DNA of 64,000 bases from Lyophyllum atratum (Eukaryota > Basidiomycota > Agaricomycetes > Agaricales > Lyophyllaceae): positions 372,001 through 436,000 of the forward strand of contig JACGCN010000013.1 in assembly GCA_014905825.1 (NCBI GenBank). Direction: 5' to 3'. The position numbers and the translations under genes are program-made. A model generated the notes under the pieces. It made no database searches. It saw only the letters and a program-made list of their open reading frames with translations, and had not been told where the DNA came from. This document shows, piece by piece, positions 12,004-23,325 of the stretch. Position 1 is the first letter of the stretch, and each line of letters begins with the position of its first letter.

Positions 12004-13481
12004 ATGCCCGCTCAGAGATCGAAAGCTACAAAGCGCAGTGGGGAAGATGGTGAGTGCATATTTTTTCTTACTGTGTATGTCTAATTTACGCCGATTCGCA
12101 GTCCCTCAGCTCGTGTGGACTATTCCAGTCGAGCCGATCAACAACGAGGCAGATTATCTCACAACGTTCAGCTCCAACTCTTCCATAACGTTCGACGACG
12201 GTCCACCACCACTTGTTGATCCAAGTGACTTTATCCTCTTCCCCCCCACCAACGCTTGCCCTCCGCCCCGGAAGCCTGCCCACAGCAAGAAAAAGCCGGA
12301 GGACCACATTCCCCGCCCTCCTAACGCCTTCATCCTCTTCCGCTCATCGTTCATAAAGGGTCAACATGTCCCTACTGAGGTCGAGACCAACCACAGTACT
12401 CTCTCCAAGATTATTGGTCTCACTTGGAAAAACCTCCCCGAGGACGAGCGACTCTTCTGGCACTCTAAGGCTAAGGCAGCACTCGAAGAGCACAAGCGGA
12501 AGTTCCCCCAGTACGCCTTTCGGCCGACCCAGTCACGTAATAAAGGTGCGACCGAGAAACGGAAGGTCAGAGAGGTGGGACCGAAGGACCACAAGCGCTG
12601 CGCCAAGATAGCGGAGCTCCTCGTCGAAGGCAAGAAGGGCCAGGAGCTCGACGAAGCGATCCAGGAGTTCGACAAGCACCATGTTCCCGTAGTGGTCACT
12701 CGGTTCGAAGCACCACTGACGGCTCGTATGTATCGCCGATCGTCGTCTGCACCCATCCCAGACAGTGAGAATCCGAAGCGACGAAAGTCCAGGTGTGCGA
12801 GTACTCAGCCTGCCACCCCCCTTGTCCCCTCCCCCCAGTCGCTCCCTTTTGTATCAGAAGCGAAGGTGGACCTCCAGGCGGCGGAATCCTTCATGTCGAC
12901 ATTCGATCAGTACTCCTTGTCATCGGCACCCTCACCCTCCTTTGTGCGTTCTCATCCTTCCACTGACGTTCACAAAGCTGACTATTTTTATCTAGGATTT
13001 CGACACATTCACTTTCGACAATCATTCCTCCCCCATGCCGCACGACCAGGCTTGCGATCCCTTGTCCCAGCCTGCTAGCCCCGTGGAGAGTAGCGACCTG
13101 CTCTTCAACACCGCCTCCCGCGACTGCGTCGACCTCTCCATCAACACCTCGTTCTTGGGGCTCGACGACTGGAACTGTCCCTCGCCACTGTCGTCGGACA
13201 GCAGCATGCCCGCTACTCCATCCTTCGTGGGAAGTCCCCACCCTGATGCATATGGCTCGTACGCCCTCCAATCCCTCGAAGACTCGCTAGCGAAGTCCTT
13301 TGGGGGACATTTCCCAGCGTACCCGAATAGCTGCGAATCCCAGTTCCCGGGCGTGTACGAACCCGAGTCCCCCTCGGTCTATCCATCTTTCGAGCAGGGT
13401 CCTTGCTCCCAACTCCACATGGCGAATCAAGATCACGATTTCTCGGCATTCATGGCATCTCTCCCAGAATACGCCGTATGA
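12004..13481 (+). CDS. HMG-box transcription factor
   Basis: Sequence-specific DNA-binding regulator of the MATA-HMG/Sox-like class found in basidiomycetes. Three exons (12004-12049, 12102-12943, 12996-13481; both introns 52 bp) give 457 residues. The HMG box spans about residues 87-160: it begins RPPNAFILFRSSF, carries NHSTLSKIIGLTWKNLP and ends with EHKRKFPQYAF. Basic stretches follow (KRRKSR). The C-terminal half is Ser/Pro-rich with acidic patches (DFDTFTFDNHSSP, LGLDDWNCPSPLSSDSS), suggesting an activation region. The start at 12004 was chosen because its short first exon splices in correct phase to VPQLVWTIP; the long upstream frame from 11933 needs a less natural junction. Family members control mating, clamp formation or development, but which role applies here cannot be told. 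Confidence 0.85.
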
Positions 13482-15327
13482 GCCGCACTTACTCCGTTCA
13501 GCCCGGTGCATGTCCATCATTGGCGTCCGCCTATTCCTTTCATACCCCTCAGTGTTTGTACGATGTGTATAGTACTCTCCCCTTCAACCTGCCACATTCT
13601 GTTGTCTCATTACCACCTCATCTCCTGCGTTCCCCCCCTCTCCCCCCCTCGTGAGCAATTGATTCTCACTCTCGCATTCGTTCTTAAGCCTATTTATATC
13701 GATCTTACACGGCCAAAATGAGACGACGACGAGCTTTCTTGGATATTCCGACTCACTCAAGGATCATAAGATAGTATTCTTATTGTATATTACTTAGATT
13801 AGCACTCTTCCCACCGACCCCCAGCGGGTCCTGTAAGTATGTACAAAACGGATTACACGGATGTCGTGTCAGATTTCTTGTTTACCCTAGCCAATCATGG
13901 CATTTTGTCGCCCTAGTTTTTTATTTAACCTTTTCGGACATTGCGTCCAGTTTAGTTGTTCATGATGCATCCTGTGTGAATGAAGGACGTCGAAGTGGCG
14001 TCGTCGCTGTGCCCGAGGAAATTGTATAGGACCCTGCACGCCTCGTGTAGAGACATTGTATGGAGTACAATGTAGCGCACGTATGTCTTTATATCCGTCG
14101 TTTCCAAAGCTACCATTGAACGTTCGTCAAGGCCCTTGTTCTAAAGACAGTATGTTTTTTTGAGGGTCTTGTACTGTGAAAGGATTAACATTTCGAATGC
14201 GGTTCAAGAGGACGAGTCCCGTGTCCCGTGCCCCTTGTTCCTAATCTGCTCGCAAGACTAAATAATAAGTGCACCACGTTGATACGAAGTCTAACCTGAG
14301 TGTAAATTCAGAACGAGCTTCTTACCACGTTGGCTACGTCGTGGCTTCAATAAGACGTGTATGGCAGGCCACACCCACTTCATTCCTCGCCTGATCATGA
14401 TCGAGGCCCTCGTCATTAAACACCTGATCACTTTCCCTAGACCCGGTTTGCCGTGGCCACTGCTTCTGCCGGGAAGTGGCCGCGGGTCTCGTGAATAACC
14501 AGTCTTCTGATGTTATCTTCGAACCATCCAGGCAACGGATGGGGCGCGGTGATAATCAAATGATGAAAACGCCGATGAGAGATATGATCATAGTGCGCGA
14601 TCCACAAAGGTCGACAAACCAGGATGAAGGCGCAGGGGGAGTGGGCGGGAGGCATACGATAGCAAAACATATGATAGATAAGGGTGTGGAGATGTTCCTG
14701 CAATGGGAAGTCATGGGTTCGAGGGAACCGGAATTGGAACGGGAAGCGTTGGGAGAGTCGACGTCGGCGGATAGGTCCGATGGGGTTTTCAGTTTGGGTT
14801 CCGCCTTCAATCCACCACCCACACGCATGGACAGAATTTTTGAACGTGGGCAAACTTCAAAGTCACTGGTGGATGGGCGTCTCGAAAATACTTCTTAATT
14901 TTCCATTGGAATCTTCGGACTGTTGGTTATGTCCACTCCACGCCGTTCAGAAAGATGCGCTCAATTGCCTGCTGCCCATCAACAATTTCCGTGGACCGTG
15001 GATATAGATGATGGATGATGGAGTTCAATGTCGTATGAGAATGCGGCGCTGGTGTGGATATTGACCATGGCTTGCCTACACACGCAAACGTGTTGACAGG
15101 ATTTATGGCGAGGTTTTGCCCTCAGGGCTTTGAATCTCAATCAGACGTTGTGGCCCGTGGGCGACGAGTCGGATTTGAACAGAAGTGGCTCGAAGCTTGC
15201 ACGTCTTCTTTTTATCGAGTGCTCGAGCTAGCAATAGAGTTGCAAGGTAAATTGCAAGAAAATGTAGACATGAAGACCTGTAGGAGGTGGAAGTGGACAG
15301 AAAAGAGCGACGGTGAGGCTGTGACTA
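13482..15327. other. Intergenic, no gene recognised
   Basis: The first few hundred bases are AT-richer and pyrimidine-rich, consistent with the 3' UTR of the HMG-box gene. The overlapping frames 14437-14853 (minus) and 14476-14898 (plus) mirror each other and show no family features. Confidence 0.4.
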
Positions 15328-15693
15328 GGGGTGCTCAATTCTTAGTTCAGTTCACAGTTCAGTCCGTCGATCACTTGTCGTTAGGACGTTGCTATACTGG
15401 AAATCACCGAGGTCTCGCTAAGGATTACCTTTCCTTTGCCTTTCTCTGCTCGTTCTTCGCCACTTTTCCCGGCGTATAATGTCGTGCACGACTCCCAAAA
15501 ATGCGATTTTTGGTACGCCAAATGTAACTGTAACGAAGATGAAGTAGGCAAAAAACGCAAGGATTTGGAGCAGAGGTTGACGATGTTTCTTGACTTTCGC
15601 AAGATTCATCCTCCAAACCCTCGGACTTTGAAACTTGTCAGGCACATACAGCGACGGACTGAACTGTGAACTGAACTAAGAATTGAGCACCCC
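15328..15693. mobile_element. MITE with 42-bp terminal inverted repeats
   Basis: The 366-bp unit begins GGGGTGCTCAATTCTTAGTT and ends with its exact inverse. The terminal repeats match over 42 bp without mismatch. It is flanked on both sides by TA (15326-15327 and 15694-15695), the target duplication of Tc1/mariner-type transposons. It holds no transposase frame, so it is a non-autonomous element moved in trans. Confidence 0.88.
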
Positions 15694-15914
15694 TACTGGG
15701 TTGTGAGCGGCACTTACGGTGGTCACGGGCCCCATCAATATGATAATAATCTTCTTGCGACCCTATTTTGTCTGCAAATATAGCTCTCCAACCATTGCGC
15801 TATGGCGGGTGATCACTGGAATGAGTTGAGCCCTCACTAAGTATTGGTTGCGTCGTTGTTTCCTCGTTCTATCGAGTCTTCGTCCCCAACTGCTTTCGAC
15901 CCCTCGGAATTACT

Positions 15915-17513
15915 ATGAAGAAACCAGTCAAGACTTTGAAGAAATTCGTCAAGAAAATCCTCCACCGCGGTAAATCTTCGACCGCTCCGCACGACCCGCC
16001 CAGTGCTCCCGGATGTTCAGCGCTTTCGCCCAGCTCGCCAAGTACTTCAGGACCTTCGGCACCCTCGAACTCCCAGCTCATACAATCGCCGGCAACGGCA
16101 TCTACACATACGCAGCCCATAGTATCCCAGCCGCCTTCATCTACAGGCAGACAACGCATCGTACCTGCCCGTGAGCCGGAAATTATCGGACCACCTGGAC
16201 CCATAAACAACCTACCTGGAGAGATTCTTTTCGCGATATTCGTCGCCTGCGCACCCAGCAAATACCTCTCGCACGACGAAATCATTCGCGGACGCTACTC
16301 CCCCTGGCCCATCTCCCAAGTTTCTAGCTCCTGGAGAGCGTTTTCTCTTGCGACGCCAGAGTTATGGTCGACGATCATATATAATACGGGAAACGTTAGG
16401 TCCATTGAAAGCACCAGAGCCCGTGCTGAGCTCATATTGGAGCGATCGCAAACTCTTCCGCTCACTGTTAAGCTCTATTGCACAAGGCACGGCAACTCAT
16501 GGGTCCCGCAACCACATCCGATCGTTCAGGTGCTGATGAAAGCGGTAGATAGGTGGGAGAGGTTGGATCTTGCGATGACCCTTACGATGCTCTTTGAGCT
16601 CGCTTCCCTCCAAGGGCTGCTGTCACATCTCAAGCACCTCTCCATTGGCATTGTCCCCAGCAACGTCCATACTCCATTGGGAATGTTTCATGCATTCGAT
16701 GACCTTCAGTCGCTCTGCACCGTCGATCTTACCAACGGCGAAGAGGTATTATCGCGTGTAGATCTGCCTCCCTGGAACATCACAACGTTTAATGGACGAT
16801 GTACGCCCGCCACCTTCTTTTTCCTCGCACAGTGCATCAACGTTACTACGTGCACACTTGAGCCTCCGTTGAAGCGGCGGCGTCCAGAGGATACTGTCCC
16901 AACTGTTCACCTCCCTTTCCTGCGCAATTTGGAGGTGTGTTGCACTGAAGACTGGGGCTACAGGCCTTTCCCAATCTCCACACATAACCCAATACACCTC
17001 ACGATCACTCTGCGGAACGCAGTATGGGTTGCGGGGGACATCGCCTGGTCACTTAAAGGTTCACCTCTTGATATCAAATCACTGAGCATTCGTCTGCTCC
17101 AGGATGTCCGTAGCGATGGCCCAGCCCACGATCAGGCTGCAGCTCTCTTGAGCCTGCTCCGTGCAGCACCGGGCACAAGGAAACTCGAGATCTGCACGAA
17201 GCGGGGGATCATGTATAATTTCCTCGAGGCGCTCATCCCTGCATCGATCTCCCACACAGCTACCCGATACGACATTCTGAGTTTGGAGGAGCTGGTGTTG
17301 AAGGGCGTGTACGATCCCAGGCTCTGCCTCAAGCTGCTGACCGCAAGGTTCTGCACAGCTGACGCAAACCGCTTGTTTGGATCTGAATCAGATACGGCGC
17401 ATGGGTTGCTGGTAGAGATGGTAATGACAGGTCAGAATGCACATCGACTTGTGAGCGCTGAGAGAGCCAAGATCGACGCGCTGAGAAGGAATGGTATTCT
17501 TGTCATTCTGTGA
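15915..17513 (+). CDS. F-box domain protein
   Basis: Single-exon protein of 532 residues, a likely SCF ubiquitin ligase adaptor. It opens with a Lys-rich segment (KKPVKTLKKFVKKIL) and a Ser/Pro/Thr-rich linker to about residue 90. The F-box follows at about 96-150 (NLPGEILFAIFVACAP, then PWPISQVSSSWRAFSLATPELW), the pattern of the largest F-box family in Agaricomycetes. The remainder has leucine-rich, irregular repeats typical of the substrate side. The start is the first Met and gives the whole basic N-terminus. No clear intron is needed. The target is unknown. Confidence 0.8.
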   Translation: MKKPVKTLKKFVKKILHRGKSSTAPHDPPSAPGCSALSPSSPSTSGPSAPSNSQLIQSPATASTHTQPIVSQPPSSTGRQRIVPAREPEIIGPPGPINNLPGEILFAIFVACAPSKYLSHDEIIRGRYSPWPISQVSSSWRAFSLATPELWSTIIYNTGNVRSIESTRARAELILERSQTLPLTVKLYCTRHGNSWVPQPHPIVQVLMKAVDRWERLDLAMTLTMLFELASLQGLLSHLKHLSIGIVPSNVHTPLGMFHAFDDLQSLCTVDLTNGEEVLSRVDLPPWNITTFNGRCTPATFFFLAQCINVTTCTLEPPLKRRRPEDTVPTVHLPFLRNLEVCCTEDWGYRPFPISTHNPIHLTITLRNAVWVAGDIAWSLKGSPLDIKSLSIRLLQDVRSDGPAHDQAAALLSLLRAAPGTRKLEICTKRGIMYNFLEALIPASISHTATRYDILSLEELVLKGVYDPRLCLKLLTARFCTADANRLFGSESDTAHGLLVEMVMTGQNAHRLVSAERAKIDALRRNGILVIL

Positions 17514-18644
17514 GTCGCAGTCGCGCATGCGGCTAGGCCACCTACTGACAAACTTTCAGTGAGCCAAGGTCGGACAGATTTAACTGACAAGGTTCTGCTG
17601 CGTAGGAAGATAGCAACGATGTATATCAATCCTGTTAGTGATCGCACTCGTTGATGCCGTCCACTGTGAGCCGTCAAGCTGCTTGTCAAAATGAACGCGT
17701 CGCACTTCAGCGCCGTAGATGCGAGGGGATTCCAGTGGAACGAAGTACTCACTGAAGGCTTCAGATCGACTACCATCTGTCTATTAGATCAGGGAGCGAG
17801 GGCGTAAGAAGCACCTGTGAGATAATGTGTCCTGCCTAAACCTCTTGTATGAGAATAGCAGGACCTGGACGTTACAACGGCGAAAAAATCGATGGAACAC
17901 TGGCAGTGGGAGAGATGGTTCAGGAGTCAGCAAGGACACAGCGTGATAACACGCCTTTGAGCAGAGCATACCTTTAGCATTGTCTCCTGAACTCAATAGA
18001 AATACTCCTGCCGGGAAATTTACATCGTATAACCAATTCCTGATCCACTTTCGGCTGGCGCCTCGTCTGCTAGATGTCCAGAAAAGTCTCATTTCCACTT
18101 GATCGGAATGCACAGGGGCTGAGAGTCAGAAGCAAACGGAACCCCAGAAGGGCAGAAGTGTCATATCGGCGGGAGGCCCGACTCAAAAGATGGTGGTCAA
18201 ATGGTGGTGGTGGTTTGTGAAGAAGTCAGTTTGTTCGGATTTATGAAGTCCTACTACTCTCCGTTCTTCATTTGAACCACGATGTTCCCAAGCTCCCTTC
18301 ATCCAGCTTGCTAGTGGTTCCTGCATATAATTTATAACTAATATCGGTCGAGTACTACCCCGAGCCCAGTATGCTGCTGGAGGTGACGGAGCTGCCACTG
18401 CTTACGCGAAAGACCGAATCATGTTCGCACGAGACCTTTGTTCTGAACCTGAGCCAAGGCCGCCAAGTCAAAGCCTTGTATTTCATAGACGGCGTCAATT
18501 GCAGCATTCTGCATAACTAAGAAGAACAACGACAATAGATAGCCCAAAGATCTCACCAGGAGAAACAAGACCGCCAACAAACCGTGGTTTATCGCCATAT
18601 CTCGCCCAATATCAGAATGTACAAAGTCGACACAGTAGTTTTGC
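17514..18644. other. Intergenic, no gene recognised
   Basis: Contains a 109-codon and a 114-codon minus frame that lack family features and show no splice continuity. Nothing else was recognised. Confidence 0.35.
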
Positions 18645-19565
18645 GTGCAACTTAGGACAAGCTTGCAGAGACGTACTGGCTCCGCGTCGAAGACGACGAA
18701 AAGACCGGGATTGCAAGGTTGCGGACTTCACGAAAGGATATTGGCGACGCAAACAAATAAAGCAGAAAAACCTTCATCAGCTCGAAGCGCATCAACGTTC
18801 CCGTCCACGATCATGACTGACCTTACAGTTCTCATTTCTCCGATGCCTCTATACCCACTCATGAAGCCGGGCTTCACATTTGGCAGGAGAAACTCTCGCC
18901 CCACCCCCCGCCCGATAATGGTCACGCTGGAAACGGAAAAAGAGCCAGAAGAGCTCGAGGGTGACGATACGAAGCCCTCCGCAGACCAATCGACTGAGCC
19001 TTCACCGCCCTCACCTCCACGAAGAAGTCGATCTCCGAGGTTTGATGCAGCTCTACTGTCGCCACCGCCCAACACGTGGAAGTCCAGGCCTCGCCCACGG
19101 CATCGGCCTACCAGGTCACAGAGCGCTCCACCGGAGAGGAAATTAATACCGGGGGAGAGTGGAGAACAGGGAGAAAGGCCAGTCAGTGGGGTCCCCTTCG
19201 AACTCGCGCCTCTTGACTTCGCGCGGTCGACACCGATAAGGAGCGTGACAGCGTTAGCATCCATCTCGAGCACGCGAGGCGGCGAGCTAATACGTCCGCC
19301 TCCACCATTACGTGAGTTCCGAATAAACTACGTGAAGGACTATTCTTCTTACGCTCCTTCAGTTCGACCCACGACCTTCTGGCGCAAGACGCGAAGATCC
19401 GGCGTGACGGGCCCGTCGTACTCTCCGTCATCCCATCTCATCCGACGTTCGACCTTCATCGCGGCTGGGCTCACCTTCGACTCGCCGGTACACGACCTGA
19501 GCGCTCTTTGCGTAGAAAGCCGAGTTGGGTTTATCGTAGTGCCCCCTGAACAGCAACTCCAGTGA
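18645..19565 (+). CDS. Hypothetical Pro/Ser/Arg-rich protein
   Basis: A 306-codon frame of low-complexity type: PSPPSPPRRSRSPRF near the middle and many Pro, Ser and Arg residues. No domain was recognised. The more likely start is the Met at 18813 (MTDLTVLISPMPLYPLM), which follows a suitable context; the upstream part may be untranslated. A GTGAGT at about 19314 could be a splice donor. The sequence around it (19293-19322) recurs at 19584-19614, also ending in GTGAGT, so the exon end may have been duplicated. The frame may be joined in vivo to the membrane protein gene downstream. Confidence 0.4.
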   Translation: MQLRTSLQRRTGSASKTTKRPGLQGCGLHERILATQTNKAEKPSSARSASTFPSTIMTDLTVLISPMPLYPLMKPGFTFGRRNSRPTPRPIMVTLETEKEPEELEGDDTKPSADQSTEPSPPSPPRRSRSPRFDAALLSPPPNTWKSRPRPRHRPTRSQSAPPERKLIPGESGEQGERPVSGVPFELAPLDFARSTPIRSVTALASISSTRGGELIRPPPPLREFRINYVKDYSSYAPSVRPTTFWRKTRRSGVTGPSYSPSSHLIRRSTFIAAGLTFDSPVHDLSALCVESRVGFIVVPPEQQLQ

Positions 19566-19754
19566 AAGAATCAGAGGCGCTTGTGTCCGCCTCCACTACC
19601 ACGTGAGTTTCGAAACGGACTGTTTTGAAAATAGTCCTTCTGACATGTCTTGTCATCCTTCTAGTTTGTACCACACAGGACCACCAAGTATCACGGTGCT
19701 ACTACTTTTCCTGGTGTCCCATCTACCTCATCAGTTGTACGGTCAGAGTACTCT

Positions 19755-21668
19755 TTGCCGGGAGATATGCTTGGAAGGACGCTTCTTTTGGGCGCGATAG
19801 TAGGAAGTGGCTGGGCATCAGACCACAAATCCACCGAGCTTAGGACACGCCGGGTGTATGATATCAACTATCGGCAAGTAGATGCTCCCATGCTCGACGT
19901 ACCGCAACCACCCCAACCTACGACCAGGATCAATTCGGGGCCGCATCCTGCTCCCGGCGCGCCGGCCCCCATCATTGTCAGCCCACCTGCCCCGCCGACC
20001 ACGAGCAACCCACTACTCCTAATAACTGTCGGCTCCCCTTCGCAAAACCCACTAGCTCTCAGCACACCCTCCTTCATAATCACGTCCATTCCGTTAACCA
20101 CCACCTCCTCGCTGCTAACGGATGGCATCATAAGCATCACCGCCCTTCCTCCCCTCGACCCAACCGACGTCCCGACGGCAGTCACCTACCCCAAGAAAAC
20201 CCCCGAGTCCGAGCGTAAGTTCAAGCTCATCTACCTCGCGCCCGCATTCGTCGTCCTCGGCATCCTCTTGGGCAGCCTCACCGCCTGGTTCGGGTACGGA
20301 TGCATGACACGACGGCCCAAGGTCCGGGACGAGAACGCCCTTATCGGAGGCCCACGATACGTTCCGGCTGCGGGCGGCGAGGGTGACCTGGAGGGCGGAG
20401 TCGGGGGTCCGCTCTTGCGGGACGACATGCATGAGGAGGTGTTCTCGTGGCCTAACCTCAATGAGAGGGCTGGATTGGAGAACGAGCAGTATCGGGAAGG
20501 TGACGCGTTCCTTGCGCTGCCGTCGCCCTCGAAATCTAGATCGACTAGGACAAAGTCGACTCGCTCGACGACGACTACGCACTCGGACGCGACGTACGTG
20601 ATCGACACGGACGAAGATGGCGAGGGCAAGAAATTGGAGGATGTTCCTTGGGAGCGTCTCCGGCACAAGAGCATCAAGCGCGGGATACTGGAGGAGGTGC
20701 AGCGGGAGGGCAATCGTATCGACTCACTACGACCCGCCACCGGTACCCTGTTGCGCAACACTGGCACAGGGCACCAAAAGGCAGGCGAAGCGATCGAGCG
20801 ACGACCCCTACGACACGGGCGAACCGACTCGGACCACCTCATCGGCGACATCGACCTCCTGTTCCCAGACCGTGCCTCTTTGCGCAGCAGAGAAACCAAC
20901 TCCGACTCCAGCACCAGACCCCCAAGCCATCGCGCCGATTCCACGCAGACCACCCTCTCCATGGACTCCTCCATCACAGCTGGTGACAAGACCCAATGGA
21001 GACCCGGTGCAGGGTTCCGAATCGTCGCCGAGTCGCCCCTGCCCTCGCGCGAGCCGACACCAGCCCCGCCCGAAGAAGCATCCTTTGGCGCGAGCTGGTG
21101 GGGCGGGAGCGCACACGTCGATCGATACACCCCCCTGCCTACCCGTCACACCAGTCGGAGCCGCAGCGCCAGTCCTGTCAAGCCCCCCATCGGACCGGAG
21201 CCTTCGAGCCCGTACCCCCGTGCCCATGTGCTCCCGCAGAGCCCGCCGCAGATAACCAGTCCGGTCTTGGAGAACATGCTGTGCTTCACGCCGAGTCCGG
21301 CGAGGATGCCGCGGACGGAGAAGAAGACCCCGAGGAAGGTGCGCGATGGCGATGGAGGGAGGACGCAGCAGCAGCGGCCGCTCCCATCCCGTTCGGACGT
21401 GGATCGTGGGATCAACTCGCCACGCCCTGATATGCATCATGGGAGATTGGTAAAGTCACCTCCGAAGGCTAGGCGTCCGCCCATGGTCTCCAACGCCTCA
21501 TCCTCGTCAGCTGGCTCGTATACGCGCGATGCCCAGGGCAGAGCGGTCAATGTGGCGATGAAGAAGGTTGATGGTATCGTGGAGCGGAGCTGGGGCACGC
21601 GTGAGCTTGGGGAGGAGGGGGTGAGGAGCTTGAGCCCGACTGGGTTTGGGAGACGGGCTGGTGATTAG
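19755..21668 (+). CDS. Single-pass membrane protein, Ser/Pro-rich, unknown function
   Basis: A 637-residue frame. A signal-like start is visible from the Met at 19767 (MLGRTLLLGAIVGSGWAS). An extracellular Pro/Thr/Ser-rich segment follows, then one membrane span at about residues 157-180 (LIYLAPAFVVLGILLGSLTA) and a long cytoplasmic tail of about 450 residues rich in Ser, Arg and Pro with acidic patches. This layout, a type I protein with glycosylatable stalk and disordered tail, is common among uncharacterised Agaricomycete surface proteins. It resembles cell-wall stress sensors in outline only; no WSC or other known ectodomain is visible. The GC-rich coding sequence makes the opposite strands open too, but those frames are shadows. 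Confidence 0.65.
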   Translation: MPGDMLGRTLLLGAIVGSGWASDHKSTELRTRRVYDINYRQVDAPMLDVPQPPQPTTRINSGPHPAPGAPAPIIVSPPAPPTTSNPLLLITVGSPSQNPLALSTPSFIITSIPLTTTSSLLTDGIISITALPPLDPTDVPTAVTYPKKTPESERKFKLIYLAPAFVVLGILLGSLTAWFGYGCMTRRPKVRDENALIGGPRYVPAAGGEGDLEGGVGGPLLRDDMHEEVFSWPNLNERAGLENEQYREGDAFLALPSPSKSRSTRTKSTRSTTTTHSDATYVIDTDEDGEGKKLEDVPWERLRHKSIKRGILEEVQREGNRIDSLRPATGTLLRNTGTGHQKAGEAIERRPLRHGRTDSDHLIGDIDLLFPDRASLRSRETNSDSSTRPPSHRADSTQTTLSMDSSITAGDKTQWRPGAGFRIVAESPLPSREPTPAPPEEASFGASWWGGSAHVDRYTPLPTRHTSRSRSASPVKPPIGPEPSSPYPRAHVLPQSPPQITSPVLENMLCFTPSPARMPRTEKKTPRKVRDGDGGRTQQQRPLPSRSDVDRGINSPRPDMHHGRLVKSPPKARRPPMVSNASSSSAGSYTRDAQGRAVNVAMKKVDGIVERSWGTRELGEEGVRSLSPTGFGRRAGD

Positions 21669-22132
21669 GCAGTCGGCTTGCGAAGCGTCCTGTTTTTGAA
21701 CTTTTTTTGTTTCCTCGTGCAAAGGCTTTCGTGGTTCGGACAGTGCATAGATTTTACTTTAACCTCTATTATTCTTGGGATATACTTTGGCTGCTTGATT
21801 TTTGGACCTTACGACCACACTACACTCTGCTCTGCTGTTACTTTATCGTAGCCTATTTTTTGATATTTATACCTTACTATGTTCAATACCAATGCTGGAT
21901 CTCGGGGATGTTTGGACAAGCTTCTTTGATACTTATGTTCTGGAAACTACACAGGATGTGACGTGGATGATGAGAGTGTCCTTGGATGGATATACATCTT
22001 GCAATGCGGTCGGCTACCACGGCAGTGGCAAGGGGATGGGCAGATTCTTTCCCAGGACTCGTTCTGCTTCCCCAATGTCCCTATTCATTATACTTGAATC
22101 TGGCGTATCGTTGACCCTAGAGGAACAATGAC
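21669..22132. other. Convergent 3' region
   Basis: Lies between the ends of the membrane protein gene and the SDR gene. It is AT-rich and contains no supported gene. Confidence 0.4.
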
Positions 22133-23051
22133 CTACCTCGGACCCCGAGGTGCCCAGAAGGTTCCTGTCTTTTCATGAGTGATGGTATAGATGAAATCCA
22201 CCGTAGATTGTGCAGCTTCGGCAGGCTCGACAGCTGCTCTCGCCAAGTCTTGTCAGAGCAGATATCAGGGATATAACACACCACTTACCACCCCCAGATT
22301 CGTAGAATTGATCGAACCCAACACCCTTCGTCATGTCAGTCTTCATAAAACCAGGCTGCCAAGAAAAAGGGGGTATGAGAAACCTTGGAGATTAAGAGGC
22401 GGGTGCAATCTCACATGTATCATGGCTACTGTGACGCCTTTATCGTACAAGTCATTTGCGAGCAGCTTCCCGACCATGTTTGCAGCCGCTTTGCTCCCAT
22501 GGTGCCCATAGTTCCCGCCGCCCTCTTCCTTGGTACGCAGACTGATGGACCCTCCCTCGGTGGTGATAAGGATGTACTTTGATGGCGAGGCTAACGCGTC
22601 AGCCTTGTATCTAGATGGCTATAGGTCAAGCCATGAACAAAACTGAGAAAAGGTCCGTACAAGTGATGGGCTAGAAACACTGGTGCTATGGACACGACTT
22701 TGTACATCTCTACTTCATCGGCGAAGCTAGGATTGTCGAGCGTCTAATCAGGACCGCGATTGTTAGTCTCAGTATTTCAACATCTCTGAACATCCCACAC
22801 ACCTCTTTCTTGAAGACACCCGCGTTCACGATAACGAGATCCAGCTTTGCGCCCTTGAGCCCCTGTACAACCTTGGAACCTGCATCTTCTTTGGACATGT
22901 CGATACCAGAAATGACGTCTACGCCTTTAGGCAACGGCTCGGCTGGCTTCGAGCGCACGGTAGCAAACACCTTATGGCCGTCTGCGCGAAGCTTTTTACT
23001 GAGTTCGAGCCCCAGACCACGCGATGCACCGACGACTAGGCAGATAGACAT
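22133..23051 (-). CDS. Short-chain dehydrogenase/reductase (C-factor-like)
   Basis: NAD(P)-dependent oxidoreductase with a Rossmann fold. The N-terminus has the cofactor-binding glycine motif (CLVVGASRGLGLELSKKL), and LDLVIVNAGV corresponds to the NNAG motif. Spliced exons continue with TLDNPSFADEVEMYKVVSI, SKYILITTEGGSISL (active-site Ser region), NYGHHGSKAAAN, PGFMKTDMTKG, and end TFWAPRGPR. The stop at 22133-22135 was found by following phase-consistent introns. In NYGHHGSK the residue four before the catalytic Lys is His, while a Tyr lies six before; in classical SDRs Tyr is at minus four. The C-factor-like group of fungi often shows such a YGHHxSK form, so this may be a subgroup trait. 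Substrate unknown. It lies next to a P450 relic on the same strand. Confidence 0.85.
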
Positions 23052-23325
23052 GCTTCCTGGTTGTTCGATGGCTCAAGTTACAAGAGTCTTTTATAAGGAC
23101 CTGCCACCCAATTGCCGAACTTGCAATAGTGACGTCATATCACTATCATTACCTTATTTATAGCTCCTCAAATAACCCTCTCATAGACGTCTCCAACTCG
23201 GCTGATCGAGGCTTTATCTGACATTGGAGGGCTTCAGATGGCTGCGGGGGTCTTCAATCAGACATTTTGAGAATTCGGCAGAATGGGAACCCACCAAATG
23301 AGTCCTCCGAACTCGACTTCAGGAG

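Noticed and set aside
11933..13078. Single-exon 381-codon version of the HMG-box protein
   Set aside because: It reads through two introns. The spliced model has consistent phases and extends the C-terminus by about 160 residues.
14437..14898. Two mirror frames of about 140 codons
   Set aside because: They overlap on opposite strands and neither shows domain, signal peptide or splice continuity.
15381..15645. Short minus-strand frames inside the MITE
   Set aside because: They lie within a 366-bp non-autonomous element, overlap each other in several frames and show no transposase features.
20115..21440. Long frames opposite and inside the membrane protein gene
   Set aside because: Shadows caused by GC-rich codon use. 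The plus frame has the signal peptide and membrane span.
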